DNA of 64,000 nucleotides from Bugulina stolonifera. Lineage: Eukaryota; Bryozoa; Gymnolaemata; Cheilostomatida; Bugulidae. The DNA lies in assembly GCA_935421135.1 (NCBI GenBank), contig OW285195.1:16010158-16074157 (forward strand), in the 5' to 3' direction. The position numbers and the translations under genes were made by a program. The notes beneath the pieces were generated by a model. It had not been told where the DNA came from and searched no databases. It worked only from the letters and a program-made list of their open reading frames with translations. Positions 11,311-23,405 of the stretch are shown here, in pieces (the first letter of the stretch is position 1; every line of letters begins with the position of its first letter).

Positions 11311-13998
11311 ACCAGACTGCAACTCAATGGTGAGGAATGAATGCATTGGAATTAGATTTTGGTGACAAAGTTATTATTTGTGTTATTTACACCAGTTAGG
11401 TAATTTAGTAGTCTCAGAGATTTGTGTGTAATAAATGGGCGATTAATCCACTGTCATCAATCCCTATGGGCTAATATATATGTAATATTAATATAACATT
11501 CGTGTACTGACCATTCACATACAATCATTGTACCATATCATGATAATATTAATAAACTCTAAATAGAGAAGACAACTAACTGTAGTAGATAATGGCCCAC
11601 TAATTAGTCTAGGTTTATTTTTATCACCTTCAATGATTCACCTACAATCAGTAGAGATAATTATTGTTATTAGCAAACAGGGAGATATTATTAGTTATTA
11701 CTGTAATTAATGTAGCCTTAGTGCTGCAATATATACTGGATGTAGCCTTAGTGCTCCAAGATATCATAGTGTATAAGTACTTGTACGTAATACATTATAC
11801 ATGTATAATAGCCTTAGTGCCTTGTACATGTATAATATGAACATCATCATTCAGTCAAATTCAGAACTGCTGATGGCTGCTGCAAAAAAGTGCAATATTG
11901 GAACATAATTTATAACTTAGTTCTCATTTCATGTTATTATTTATGTATTTTATGGGGGAGGGGTATGGTACCCCCCCCCCCTCCCCAACATGTATGTAGA
12001 TGTACTAGTAATTGCCTGAATTCCAGGAAGTGTTTAGCGAATAACTATAGTATTATTGCTGTCTCAATTTATCTGCAGGGCGAGGCAGCAGGACAGACGC
12101 TGTGTAAAGATGAACATGTATATAAGCAATAACCTACATCTCTAAGTTTTCTACCTCTTCAACTAAAGAAGGATTTTCTATAATTATCAGTATTACACTA
12201 TACTATAACGTTCTTCACCAAACTAACATCATATATTTTATTCCCCGAGTTGGCTAATTGATTATCACCCAGCATTATGTATGTAGGTGGCCGGAGCTCT
12301 GGTTAGACAGCTGCACGTCCAGCTAGCAAGTTCTGGGTTAGCTGACAATAACCTTGAGGTCAACGACCTCAAGGTCATTGGCACCCCATCTTCTGTTGGC
12401 TGGGCAGCTTCATAACTCATTGCTCAGAGTATTACTATACATGTATGCTATGTTCCACTGCTTACTACAGAGATCAGATAGTGCACATTTAGCCAAAAAT
12501 AGCTTGGATTTATTTTGTTTCAAAAACGCTATTTCAGACATTTATCTGTGCTTGTTTTTCATTATTTACTATTTTGGTGGGAAGAAAATAATCAGTTATT
12601 TAATATTATGTATTTTTGTGCATGGATTATTACATTATAATAAACTGAATTATTCAACTATAAAAATATTATCGATTAATTGAGATCAAACTAGCAGGAC
12701 TTTCCTCAAAAGAGGTCAAGCAAGAAGTAGATTCAGGGCCGAATAGTAAATGAGATAGATTTGGCTCTTTGTAGAAGGTGAAGTTGTCCTCTCTGTTTGT
12801 CTTAGAGAAACCCCCTCCCCTTACCCAGTTGTCCCAAACAGAAACCTGAATCTCAGTCTCTGTGTACGATTAATGAAGAGGAAAATGTAAACAGGTGCTC
12901 AAACAGGTGCTCGTGCATTTTCCCACAGGCGTGCATGTACCCATGCATCATGCATGTAATACGCATTGCAATGTATAACAAAGTAAATATTTCAATGATC
13001 TTTCATTAGCCGATTTTGCAACTAATTTATTGAATAAAACATTAAAGTTAAAATATCTGTAACCCATTAGGCTCAAAAAAAGGTTTTTGTATTGAACTTT
13101 AGCTTTGTATGATCCAAAATTTTGGTTTTATGCATTTTTTTTCATGTGATTTGACAGTTATGTCAGCGCTATTCATAATTACAACTGTGATGATATATTT
13201 CTAAGTGGTTTGACTTTGGCATATCCAAGTATGTCTGCGGTAGTAGAATGGTGTAACGCCCAAGTTCAAGTGACATACAAATCAAAATCATTTTCATTAG
13301 AAAGCTAAGTTGGCATTGGCATATAGCAGCATGTGTTTCATACAGTAGCAGTATATGTACATGATTTATATAATATTTAAGGTACCACTAACCAAGCATT
13401 GTAATCACACCTGTCCTCTTTAAAGAGAAGATAAATCCATTCATATAATGTATCTACTATATGAAATACATCTATGTGAGATACATATATTACATGCTGT
13501 CTTATCTTACTATTGCGCTGAGTACAGTAAAACTTTACAAGCGAGTATGAAACATATTTCTAGCTTACAATAACTTGCAAGTAATACATTTCTACAATCA
13601 TCAGTTCATCTACTACAAAATCTACTAGTAACTTATGGGAATATCAGATTATTTACATATACAGTGTAATACAACTCTAACAGAGAAATATACATGTAGG
13701 TTGGATGGTCTCCAAGTCAGATGGTTTAGTTACAGCTTAAGAGGACAACCTAGCTGTGAAAAATCTTCAATATTTATTTGGCCATAAATGGCTTGAACTA
13801 CAGTGTTAATATTTTACTAACAAAATAATAGTAAAGTATAAACAGAGATGTATATTTCAATGAATTTGAAATAGAATCTCTCTGACTGCTTAATTGACTA
13901 ATTGGAGATCCTTGCATAAAAAAATTACAACACATATGAAACAAAATGACCAAACCATTAGCATTACATAATATTTGGTTTAGTATTGACTCAATTGT
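11311..13998. other. Gene 2 3' flank and intergenic DNA
   Basis: It holds a probable gene 2 3'UTR intron, small duplications of tgtagccttagtgct (11,700-11,830), a poly-C run near 11,970 and a short palindrome at 12,352. No supported coding exon. Confidence 0.5.
12352..12377. promoter_or_regulatory. Palindrome with nuclear-receptor-like half sites
   Basis: accttgaggtc and gacctcaaggt face each other across aac. The right arm contains TCAAGGTCA, which matches the extended half-site known for ERR/NR5A receptors. Function is speculative, and no promoter is evident nearby. Confidence 0.25.
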
Positions 13999-14476
13999 AC
14001 CATGGTCAATTGCAGAACGGTGGACCATGGTCAATGGCATGACTGGTGGACCATGGTCAATGGCAGGACGGTGGACCATGGTCAATTGCAGGACGGTGGA
14101 CCATGGTCAATAGCAGGACGGTGGACCATGGTCAATGGCAGAACGGTGGACCATGGTCAATGGCAGGACCGGTGGACCATGGTCAATGACAGGACGGTGG
14201 ACCATGGTCAATGGCAGGACAGTGGACCATGGTCAATGGCAGGACCGGTGGACCATGGTCAATTGCAGGACGGTGGACCATGGTCAATTGCAGGACGGTG
14301 GACCATGGTCAATAGCAGGACGGTGGACCATGGTCAATGGCAGGACCGGTGGACCATGGTCAATGACAGGACGGTGGACCATGGTCAATGGCAGGACAGT
14401 GGACCATGGTCAATGGCAGGACCGGTAGACCATGGTCAATGGCAGGACGGTGGACCATGGTTAATGGCAGGACGTT
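13999..14476. repeat. 25-26-bp CCATGG minisatellite, about 19 copies
   Basis: Units ggaccatggtcaat-ggcaggacggt with point variants (ttgc, tagc, gacagg, ccgg). The order of variants from about 14,080 to 14,250 recurs from about 14,265 to 14,430, a higher-order duplication of roughly seven units. The open frame across it has no coding support. Confidence 0.92.
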
Positions 14477-16568
14477 TTAACCTTCCTCTCTTTGACCTCA
14501 TGCCCTTGGGTTGCTCACATCAAACTAGATGACTCATTGCAAAATGTTATAATTTTTCTCCAAAATTTTACATAATTAATTACTAATTTTGGGCATGGCT
14601 TATCCGACAATCAATATTAGAATGTCACTATTACGCAGGCAGCTCTTACAGGTGCTCTATAATAGACAGATTTCCAGTTAGAATAGGATTGACAAGTAGT
14701 GCTGGCCAAATGTCAGCCTAAGACTCCACCTCTCCGTCTGCTTGTACATCTGCCTGGAAGTTATGCTAATATATTGAGTTGAGCCTCTAATTTATAATAA
14801 TTATATATTTACCTACATGGCATGCACCTGTACTTGAAACTTTTCTGTCCACCTATGTCGCGCAATTGCATGAAATGATTTTAGGAAAATTTTGACAAAA
14901 ATTAAGGTAGAAACTGTAGAGGGTGGTCTGCTGCTTCTATGCAGATTTCATGGCAGCATTTCAGAAATATGCTGCATCTTGATGTTCTACAACGAAGCAG
15001 GACTTCAAACATTTGTATTTATTTTTTAGCAGTGTTTGAGATAAATTGGAGATGAAGAAAGTCATTTAGAACACTAATAGTCCTTTCTTTGATTTCATCA
15101 GATGAAAAATACACGTACATGCCAACTGAATGTACATTTAGGTGTAGCAGTAAGCAGTTATCTTTACCAAAGTCTACATACAATTGTACAAAGGTCATTG
15201 TTATGTTATTGTAACTACGGCACACGTGCGCTGTTGAGGGGAGGATTCTTCCCAGTTACCTCATTTCTCTCAACCAATCAGCTCACTCGGAGGGTGACTT
15301 GGATCGATCATGCAATGTCACACTTTACCCATCCAAACTCTACCATCCTGATGTTACGGACAGACTGAGAGTGTAGATTAATTAGAATAAAGTTTCGACG
15401 AAAGATTCAGGTATTCGTATCTGCTGTGAACCTAGAGAACTGTGTGAGAGAAACTCCAAGACTTTGGTCCACTTAAATGTACTTATAATTACTGCAATTA
15501 TTGCAATCTTTGGATTATATTCTAATAAGCAAAATTCTTTTTGCCCTAAGACAGACATTCGACAAACATTTATGTGGGAAGTTACTAAACGGCCTAAGGT
15601 TTTTGCTTTCAGTAATTGATAGCAAAGAATTGTACTCTGACCTTCTATCTGCAGGTAGAACGCAGGCAAAATATAAGGATGCTTAGAGCGATACTTGCAC
15701 ATGGTAACTAAGCACTGATGTCCATTACTACAAGCGCACGTGATAGGATATGGAATACATTCTTGTAAACAGCATCAACAGATGCCCGTAACTTATGCAG
15801 CATCAACAGGTGCCCATAACTTATACAGCATTAGCAGGTGCCCGTAACTCGCACAGCCTGCTTATTCTGTACGTCTACAGCATACCTGGATGTCCACGTA
15901 GTGTCTATTTGTATACTTTGTGGGTCAGAATTTAATATCACTCAGTGTGTACTGGAGGCTAGTTTATTGTTTGACCTCAACACTGCTGCTCAGGTCCCTT
16001 GCTTGGTAATAAACTCCAGTGGTCCCAATAGTACAAGTGCGGCATCCCTCCGCCTAGAAAATGACCTAGGTTATCTAAGAGTTAGAGTAATAAACTCCCA
16101 AGCCTTGTCTAAGGGCTGTGGTATATTAGTCCCAAGTTTCTTATTACCCAATCATGGGCAGCTATTTGCTAAAAATGGAGAGCAAAATGAATCGACTAGA
16201 TAGTGATGAGAATTAGAGTGCTGTGACAGTACCTGGTCCTCTATTTCAACGTCTGGCTGTCTGATACACTGGTAGCAAATGGTTGGTAACTTGTTGGCTA
16301 TTACTGTATATTTTGGTGCTAGGTTGCTGATGCCTGAAGGCAATCTTTGCATACCAACCCGGGTACAGTAGCTTCATGTGCATCCTGATTTTATATTTCT
16401 ATTGAAATAATGGATTTTCATAAAAGAAATATACATTTTTAAAGATTGCAATTATTGTTTTAATTGCTCACCTGGGCTGGGAGAGGGGAGCTACAACGTA
16501 GATCAAGTTCCTGTTTTAATTTTAATTAGAATATCAAATAATGAAAGTTACTAATACAATGTGCTGCA
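14477..16568. other. Intergenic; short 28-bp repeat
   Basis: No supported gene. Three imperfect 28-bp units (cagcatcaacaggtgcccgt core) lie at 15,770-15,856. Open frames near 15.1-16.2 kb lack splice signals, domains or recognisable similarity. Confidence 0.5.
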
Positions 16569-17613
16569 TGCTATAGATACACATGTGTGTTCACTTCATC
16601 AATGCTATAGATACACATGTGTGTTCACTACACCAATGCTATAGATACACATGTGTGTTCACTACACCAATGCTATAGATACACATGTGTGTTCACTACA
16701 TCAATGCTATAGATACACATGTGTGTTCACTACATCAATGCTATAGATACACATGTGTGTTCACTACACCAATGCTATAGATACACATGTGTGTTCACTA
16801 CACCAATGCTGTAGATACACATGTGTGTTCACTACACCAATGCTATAGATACACATGTGTGTTCACTACACCAATGCTATAGATACACATGTGTGTTCAC
16901 TACATCAATGCTACAGATACACATGTGTGTTCACTACACCAATGCTATAGATACACATGTGTGTTCACTACACCAATGCTGTAGATACACATGTGTGTTC
17001 ACTACACCAATGCTATAGATACACATGTGTGCTCACTACACCAATGCTATAGATACACATGTGTGTTCACTACACCAATGCTATAGATACACATGTGTGT
17101 TCACTACATCAATGCTATAGATACACATGTGTGTTCACTTCATCAATGCTATAGATACACATGTGTGTTCACTACATCAATGCTATAGATACACATGTGT
17201 GTTCACTACACCAACGCTATAGATACACATGTGTGTTCACTACACCAATGCTGTAGATACACATGTGTGTTCACTACACCAATGCTATAGATACACATGT
17301 GTGTTCACTACACCAATGCTGTAGATACACATGTGTGTTCACTACACCAACGCTATAGATACACATGTGTGTTCAATACACCAATGCTGTAGATACACAT
17401 GTGTGTTCACTACACCAATGCTATAGATACGCATGTGTGTTCACTACACCAACGCTATAGATACACATGTGTGTTCACTACACCAATGCTATAGATACAC
17501 ATGTGTGTTCACTACACCAATGCTATAGATACACATGTGTGTTCACTACACCAATGCTATAGATACACATGTGTGTTCACTACACCAATGCTATAGATAC
17601 ACATGTGTGCTCA
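16569..17613. repeat. 34-bp minisatellite, about 31 copies
   Basis: Units of tgctatagatacacatgtgt followed by gttcactacaccaa, with c/t and a/g single-base variants. Each unit contains the palindrome ACACATGTGT. Confidence 0.95.
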
Positions 17614-18347
17614 TAATAGTAAAGCTATAATTATAATAAGTGCATTTTGTGCGCTAATAATACTAATGTGTATGTAAACGTGTAGATATGTACAAACTAC
17701 TAATAATACCAATGCTGCCCATAGACACTAAAACTGTGCTGCTTCAATGCTGACAGCCAACTCCTATTTGACCAATTAAGTCAATGAGATATGTAATAAT
17801 TGTAACAGGAGTGGATCCAGCGGTGCAAGGCTGGGGTATAGACATCATCATAATTAGACAGCACTGGACTAGTACTAGCTGGATCAGCTCTCAGACCAGG
17901 TTTATCAATAGCAGAATGCAGAATTTATTGTATTGTGGGTTCGCCCTGACCAGACTAAAATTAGAGTAGGAGGCAAATCTAGGGTGAGTTGCAAATTTTA
18001 TTCTGCATATGAAAACCAATGGCATTGTAGAACCATGGCAGCCTTATTGAAGCATCTGTTAGAGATGCTAGTAATTGGGTGTCACTGATTTTATGTTCTA
18101 TTTTATTAACAGGAGCTGAGCACTCTGTAGAACCAGATATGCATAAATGTAGATGATTAGTATTATTAATAGACAGGCATTACAGGTGCTTGTAGGGTTG
18201 CGGTAACCTATAGACAGGCATTACATGTGCCTGTAGGGCTGCAATACAGTCTGTGATTTACACTCAAGCTGGAAACTGGAAGTGGAAAGCTTGAATGAAA
18301 TACTTTCTCCGCCCATTTAAATAGTTAATATCGATTAAATATAGTGC
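17614..18347. other. Gene 3 5' flank
   Basis: Non-coding. A 30-bp-scale direct repeat (tagacaggcattaca core) is present at about 18,172-18,235. Confidence 0.5.
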
Positions 18348-18355
18348 TATAAAAA
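18348..18355 (+). promoter_or_regulatory. TATA box of gene 3
   Basis: gctataaaaaggg sits 52 bp upstream of the gene 3 ATG; a strong match to the metazoan TATA consensus. Confidence 0.65.
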
Positions 18356-18406
18356 GGGAAAGGAAAGATATTAATGTTTAGTGTATAATTGTACATTGCC
18401 AGTAGA

Positions 18407-21400
18407 ATGGCATACAGTAACATGGCTCTTATATATGGATACCTTCTCATCATTTCTATACTACAGTAAGTCATCTAACTGATATCATAAGGAGCAAATA
18501 ATACCATTTATAAATTTACCATAAAATTATACCTTTTAAATAGTAAATTAATTGAGAGAGAGAGAGAGATTGGGATTTCCCGAGATGTACAATGTATCTA
18601 CAACCCTGTTTAGAATATTTACTGATGAGATTAATCTACACTCAGGTACTTAGGAAGACAGATGGTAATTAAAGGGCGTCATCATTCAGTTATTATTCTT
18701 GGCCAACAAAACTTAATACAGAGTTGTCTTACATCTACATTACATCTTTTAACTCTGGGTACCACAGTAAGGCCTACACAGTTCATTACATGACTCATTG
18801 CATAGCTCATTACATGATTCATTGCCATAGCTCATTACATGACTCATGCATAGTTTATCCAAGAAAGACAGGAGATTGGCCAGGAACTTGGAATTGTAGT
18901 CCCTGCATCGCCAATGTCGCATCATGCAATTTAGTTTTATATTGCGCAATGGTGTAATGTAAATCTAGTTTAGGGAAATTTTACTGGAATAATTAATAAT
19001 AATTCAATTATTCATAAACAACCATAGAAATGGAAAGTTTATTTATCGGATCGCAGTTTGCTTTTTATTTAATTGCTACCTGAGCACTCCCACTGCCCTA
19101 TTTATGTTAAACAATTACATGTTGTAGTATTAGTTCTTAAATCATATATTTGTAGAGTTAGTGGGCAAGGAAATAACCCCCAATTCAATCATCATGGCCA
19201 TCCTCATGCTGTCCATCACCAGAATGATCCAATTGCCAACTTTCTGAACGCCTTCATAAACCCTCCACCAGCAGGACAACCAGCAGGAGAACCATCATGG
19301 CAGCAGGTGCTTGTCAACCTCTTTACAAACCAGGCTCCAGCAGCACCTTCAGTACCTGTAGCACCTGCAGCACCTGCAACACCTGCGGCACCTGCGGCAC
19401 CTGCGGTACCTGTGGCACCTGCGGCACCTGCGGCACCTGCAGCACCTGCAGCACCTGCAACACCTGCAGCACCTGCGGTACCTGTGGCACCTGCGGCACC
19501 TGTAGCACCTGTAGCACCTGCAGCACCTGAAGTACCTGTACCATCCCCAGCAGCAACACCAGCAACCACAGCAGCAGCAGTAACGCCAGCAGCAGTAGCA
19601 CCAGCAGCAGCAGCAACCACAGCAGCAGCAGTAACCACAGCAGCACCAGTAGCCACAGCAGCAACCACAGCAGCACCAGCAACCACAGCAGCACCAGCAA
19701 CCACAGCAGCACCAGCAACCACAGCAGCAGCAGCAGGAACTACAGCAGCAGCTGGAACCACAGCAGCAGCAGCAACCACAGCAGCAGCAGTAACCACAGC
19801 AGCAGCAGGAATCACAGCAGCACCAGCAGCCACAACAGCACCAGCAACCACAGCAGCAGCAGTAACCACAGCAGCAGCTGGAACCACTGCAGCAGCTGGA
19901 ACCACGGCAGCATCAGGAACCACAGCAGCAGCAGTGGCGCCAGCAGCAGCAGTAACCACAGCAGCAGTAACCACAGCAGCACCAGCACCAGCAACTACAG
20001 CAGGAACCACAGCAGCACCTGCAGCACCAGCACCAACAGTTGGGTCAGCTGTACCTGTGCTCGCAGCTGTACCAACTACTGTGAAGGTAACTTCATCGAA
20101 ACCAAAGCTGGTTCAAATGGCACAGCCTGGAAAGCCAGTCCATCCTAACTTGCCTTTAACTGCAGGAGTAGATCCGGCAGTAGAAGTGAGCACAGCACCC
20201 ATTGATCTGACTGTAACAATTCCTCATGTTCACCCACATCCTGAGCAGCATCCTCATCCACATCCCCCAGGTTCAGCTGATCCGTTGGTAAAAGTTGGTT
20301 CTCTCACCAAAAGCTCTGTGAATGCAAAGACACCATCACATTCTTCACAGCCCAGTATAGCGACTCTAATTCAAGGACTTCACCCTAAACCTAATGTGGC
20401 AAGTAAAGTAGTCACTGCACCAAAACCACTAACACATCTTCATCTAGTAGTAGACACTCCAGTGCCAACAGAACCTCCAGTCAATCCACCAACACCTTCA
20501 CATACCATGGCTACACCAGCAGCTAACAATGCAGCAGTTCCCCATAGTGCAGCAACGCCGCCTGCTACTGTCGCCATGCCATTCACTGCACCAGGCATGT
20601 CAATTCAGGCATCACAACCTGCAGTACCCGGAACTGCAGCAGCACCAGCAACCACAGCAGCACCAGTAACTGCAGCAGTACCAGTAACCACAGCAGCACC
20701 GGCAACCGCAGTAGCACCAGCAACCACAGCAGCATCAGGAACTGCGGCAGTACCAGCAACCACAGCAGCACCGGCAACTACAGCGGCAGCAGCAACCACA
20801 GCAGCACCAACAACCACAGCAGCAGCAGCAGCAAGAACCACAGCAGCACCAGCAACCACAGCAGCACCAGCAACCACAGCAGCACCAGCAATCACAGCAG
20901 CACCAGCAACCACAGCAGCAGCAGCAACCGCAGCAGCAGCAGGAACTACAGCAGCAGCAGCAGCAGCAGGAACCACAGCAGCACCAGTAGCAGCAGTAAC
21001 CACAGCAGCACCAGTAGCAGCAGTAACCACAGCAGCACCAGTAACCACAGCAGCAGCAGGAACCACAGCAGCACCAGTAGCAGCAGTAACCACAGCAGCA
21101 CCAGTAGCCACAGCAACACCAGCAACCGCAGCAGGAACCACAGCAGCAGGAACCACAGCAGCACCAGCAACCACAGCAGCACCAGCAACCGCAGCAGCAG
21201 CAGCAACCACAGCAGCACCAGCAGCAGCAGTAACCACAGTAGCACCAGTAGCCACAGCAGCAGCAGTAACCACAGCAGCATCAGCAACTACAGCAGCACC
21301 AGCATCCGCAGCAGGAACCACATCAGTTCCAGTAACCACAGCAGCAGTAGTAACCACAGCAGTACCAGCACCAGCAGCACCAGCAACCACAGCAGAGCCA

Positions 21401-23405
21401 GCAACCACAGCAGCACCAGCAACCGCAGCAGCAGCAGCAACCACAGCAGCACCAGTAGCAGCAGTAACCACAGCAGCGGCAGGAACCACAGCAGCACCAG
21501 TAGCAGCAGTAACCACAGCAGCACCAGTAGCCACAGCAACACCAGCAACTGCAGCAGGAACCACAGCAGCAGGAACCACAGCAGCACCAGCAACCACAGC
21601 AGCACCAGCAACCGCAGCAGCAGCAGCAACCACAGCAGCACCAGCAGCACCGGCAACCACAGCAGCACCAGCAACCACAGCAGCACCAGCAACCGCAGCA
21701 GCAGCAGCAACCACAGCAGCACCAGCAGTACCAGTAACCACAGCAGCACCAGTAGCCACAGCAGCAGCAGTAACCACAGCAGCATCAGCAACTACAGCAG
21801 CACCAGCATCCGCAGCAGGAACCACAGCAGCACCTGCAGCACCAGCACCAACAGTTGGGTCAGCTGTACCTGTGCTCGCAGCTGTACCAACTACTGTGAA
21901 GGTAACTTCATCGAAACCAAAGCTGGTTCAAATGGCACAGCCTGGAAAGCCAGTTCATCCTAACTTGCCTTTAACTGCAGGAGTAAATCCGGCAGTAGAA
22001 GTGACCACAGCAGCCATTGATCTGACTGTAACAATTCCTCATGTTCACCCACATCCTGAGCAGCATTCTCATCCACATCCGTCAGGTTCAGCTGATCCGT
22101 TGGTGAAAGTTGGTTCTCTCACCAAAAGCTCTGTGAATGCAAAGACACCGTCACATTCTTCACAGCCCAGTATAGCGACTCTAATCCAAGGACTGCACCC
22201 AAAACCTAATGGGGCAAGTAAAGTAGTCACTGCACCAAACCCACTAACACATCTTCATCTAGTAGTAGACACTCCAGTGCCAACAGAACCTCAAGTCAAT
22301 CCACCAACACCTTCACATCCCGTGGCTACACCAGCAGCTAACAATGCAGCAGCAACCACAACAGCAGCATCAGGAACCACAGCAGCAGCAGTGGCGCCAG
22401 CAGCAGCAACAACAGCAGCAGCAGCAGTGACCACAGCAGCACCAGTAGCCACAGCAGCAATCACAGCAGCACCAGCAACCACAGCAGCAGCAACCACAGC
22501 AGCAGCAGCAGCAACCGCAGCAGAAGCAGCAACTGCAGCAGCACCAGCAACCACAGCAGCAGCAGTAACCACAGCAGCACCTGTAGCCACAGCAACACCA
22601 GCAACCGCAGCAGCAGTGGCGCCAGCAGCAGCCGGAACTGCAGCAGCATCAGGAACCACAGCAGCAGCAGTGGCGCCAGCAGCAGCAACCGCAGCAGCAG
22701 TAACCACAGCAGCAGTAGGAACACACACAGCGGCAGGATCTGTGCCACCATCACTTGCAGTGAACGTAGAACCAGTTTCACAAAAGACACCAGATGTGAG
22801 ACGCTCAGGAGCAGTACCAACGGCAGAAGTTCAGCTGCTAAGAAATGCGGGCACCGCATCATCTGTTCTCACACATTCACAGCCACCCGCTGTAAACCCA
22901 TCTAGGGTAAACACCATAATTCGAACACAGAATAAACCTCTTGTTCCAGCGGCAGCTCAGCCAGCCAAACCAGGCGTACAGCCTGCAATGGTCAGGAAGT
23001 TCGTAAAACCTGCTGGTCCTTTTCCAGTATTTAACCGCTGCAACGTAATAGGTTTGTTACTATTCTATGAGCTACAAATGTAAATAATCTAGATTTGGCC
23101 AAATTTTCACATAAATCGTCCAGTAAATATTATAGCCACTTGCAGTTTTCCATCTACCACTGCTCAATTTATTTTAACTAAAATATTTCACATGTCGAAG
23201 TTTGATGCATATTCAAGCTATAACATTTATCTGTATGATAGTTTTACTCTCCCATGTGCTTGCAGTCAGTCCAGTAAACAAATGCAAGACATTCGGATCC
23301 CAGGTTTGCCCTCCAAACACTAGATATGACTTGAAGTTCTGCGTCTGCAACCACCAATGGCTCGTCAACCCTTTCAGCTGCAGCAGTCAAATGTCAGCCA
23401 GGTGA
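18407..23405 (+). CDS. Gene 3: giant Ala/Thr-rich mucin-like protein with duplicated His-rich block and six-Cys module
   Basis: Exons: 18407-18465 (phase 2), 19156-23051 (phase 1), 23266-23405; 4095 nt, about 1364 residues. Exon 1 gives a signal peptide (MALIYGYLLIISILQVSG from the second Met). The mature N-terminus is Asn/His-rich with two short amphipathic stretches (ANFLNAFIN, WQQVLVNLF). Then come A-x-P imperfect repeats (APAAPA, APVAPV) and long TTAAP/ATTAA tracts. Residues about 302-480 and 907-1085 are a 179-residue duplicated block with a metal-site-like tract, HVHPHPEQHPHPHP. The C-terminal module begins with NRC before the phase-1 intron, then C-x7-C-x10-C-x-C-x10-C. The stop TGA at 23403-23405 overlaps a gtgaga donor at 23402; if that donor is used, a second exon from 24002 ends the protein with Lys-Val and TAA at 24009-24011. 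Likely secreted and O-glycosylated (inferred). Large antisense open frames here are composition shadows. Confidence 0.87.
20001..20537 (+). repeat. Gene 3 internal duplication, copy 1
   Basis: A 537-bp coding block repeated at 21816-22352, with a constant offset of 1815 bp, no indels and only scattered substitutions. It encodes a non-repetitive Pro/Val/His-rich segment, including PTVGSAVPVLAAVPTTVKV and a His-Pro tract. Confidence 0.93.
21816..22352 (+). repeat. Gene 3 internal duplication, copy 2
   Basis: Second copy of the 179-codon block. Visible changes include Asp to Asn in TAGVDPAVEV, Ser-Thr-Ala-Pro to Thr-Thr-Ala-Ala, and one His-Pro change in the His tract. Confidence 0.93.

Larger units (their letters stand above)
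19328..22724 (+). repeat. Coding Ala/Thr/Pro repeats of gene 3
   Basis: Trinucleotide-rich coding repeats: gcacctgcg/gtacctgta blocks (Ala-Pro-Ala, 19,340-19,540), then accacagcagca blocks (Thr-Thr-Ala-Ala). Longer segments also recur, for example about 21,050-21,235 and 21,475-21,640. Interrupted by the two unique 537-bp blocks. Confidence 0.85.

Noticed and set aside
14002..14532. 176-residue open frame with DHGQWQD repeats
   Set aside because: The frame drifts through a 25-26-bp non-coding array; no splice sites, signal or domain.
15838..16203. 121-residue open frame
   Set aside because: No acceptor or donor logic, no recognisable domain, and its composition resembles flanking non-coding DNA.
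16569..17613. CRISPR-like regular repeats
   Set aside because: Units are contiguous with no unique spacers, and the genome is clearly animal.
19216..22862. Long antisense open frames (Val/Ala and Leu-rich) opposite gene 3
   Set aside because: Composition shadows of the GCA/ACC codon repeat; the sense strand has signal peptide, splice sites and the cysteine module.
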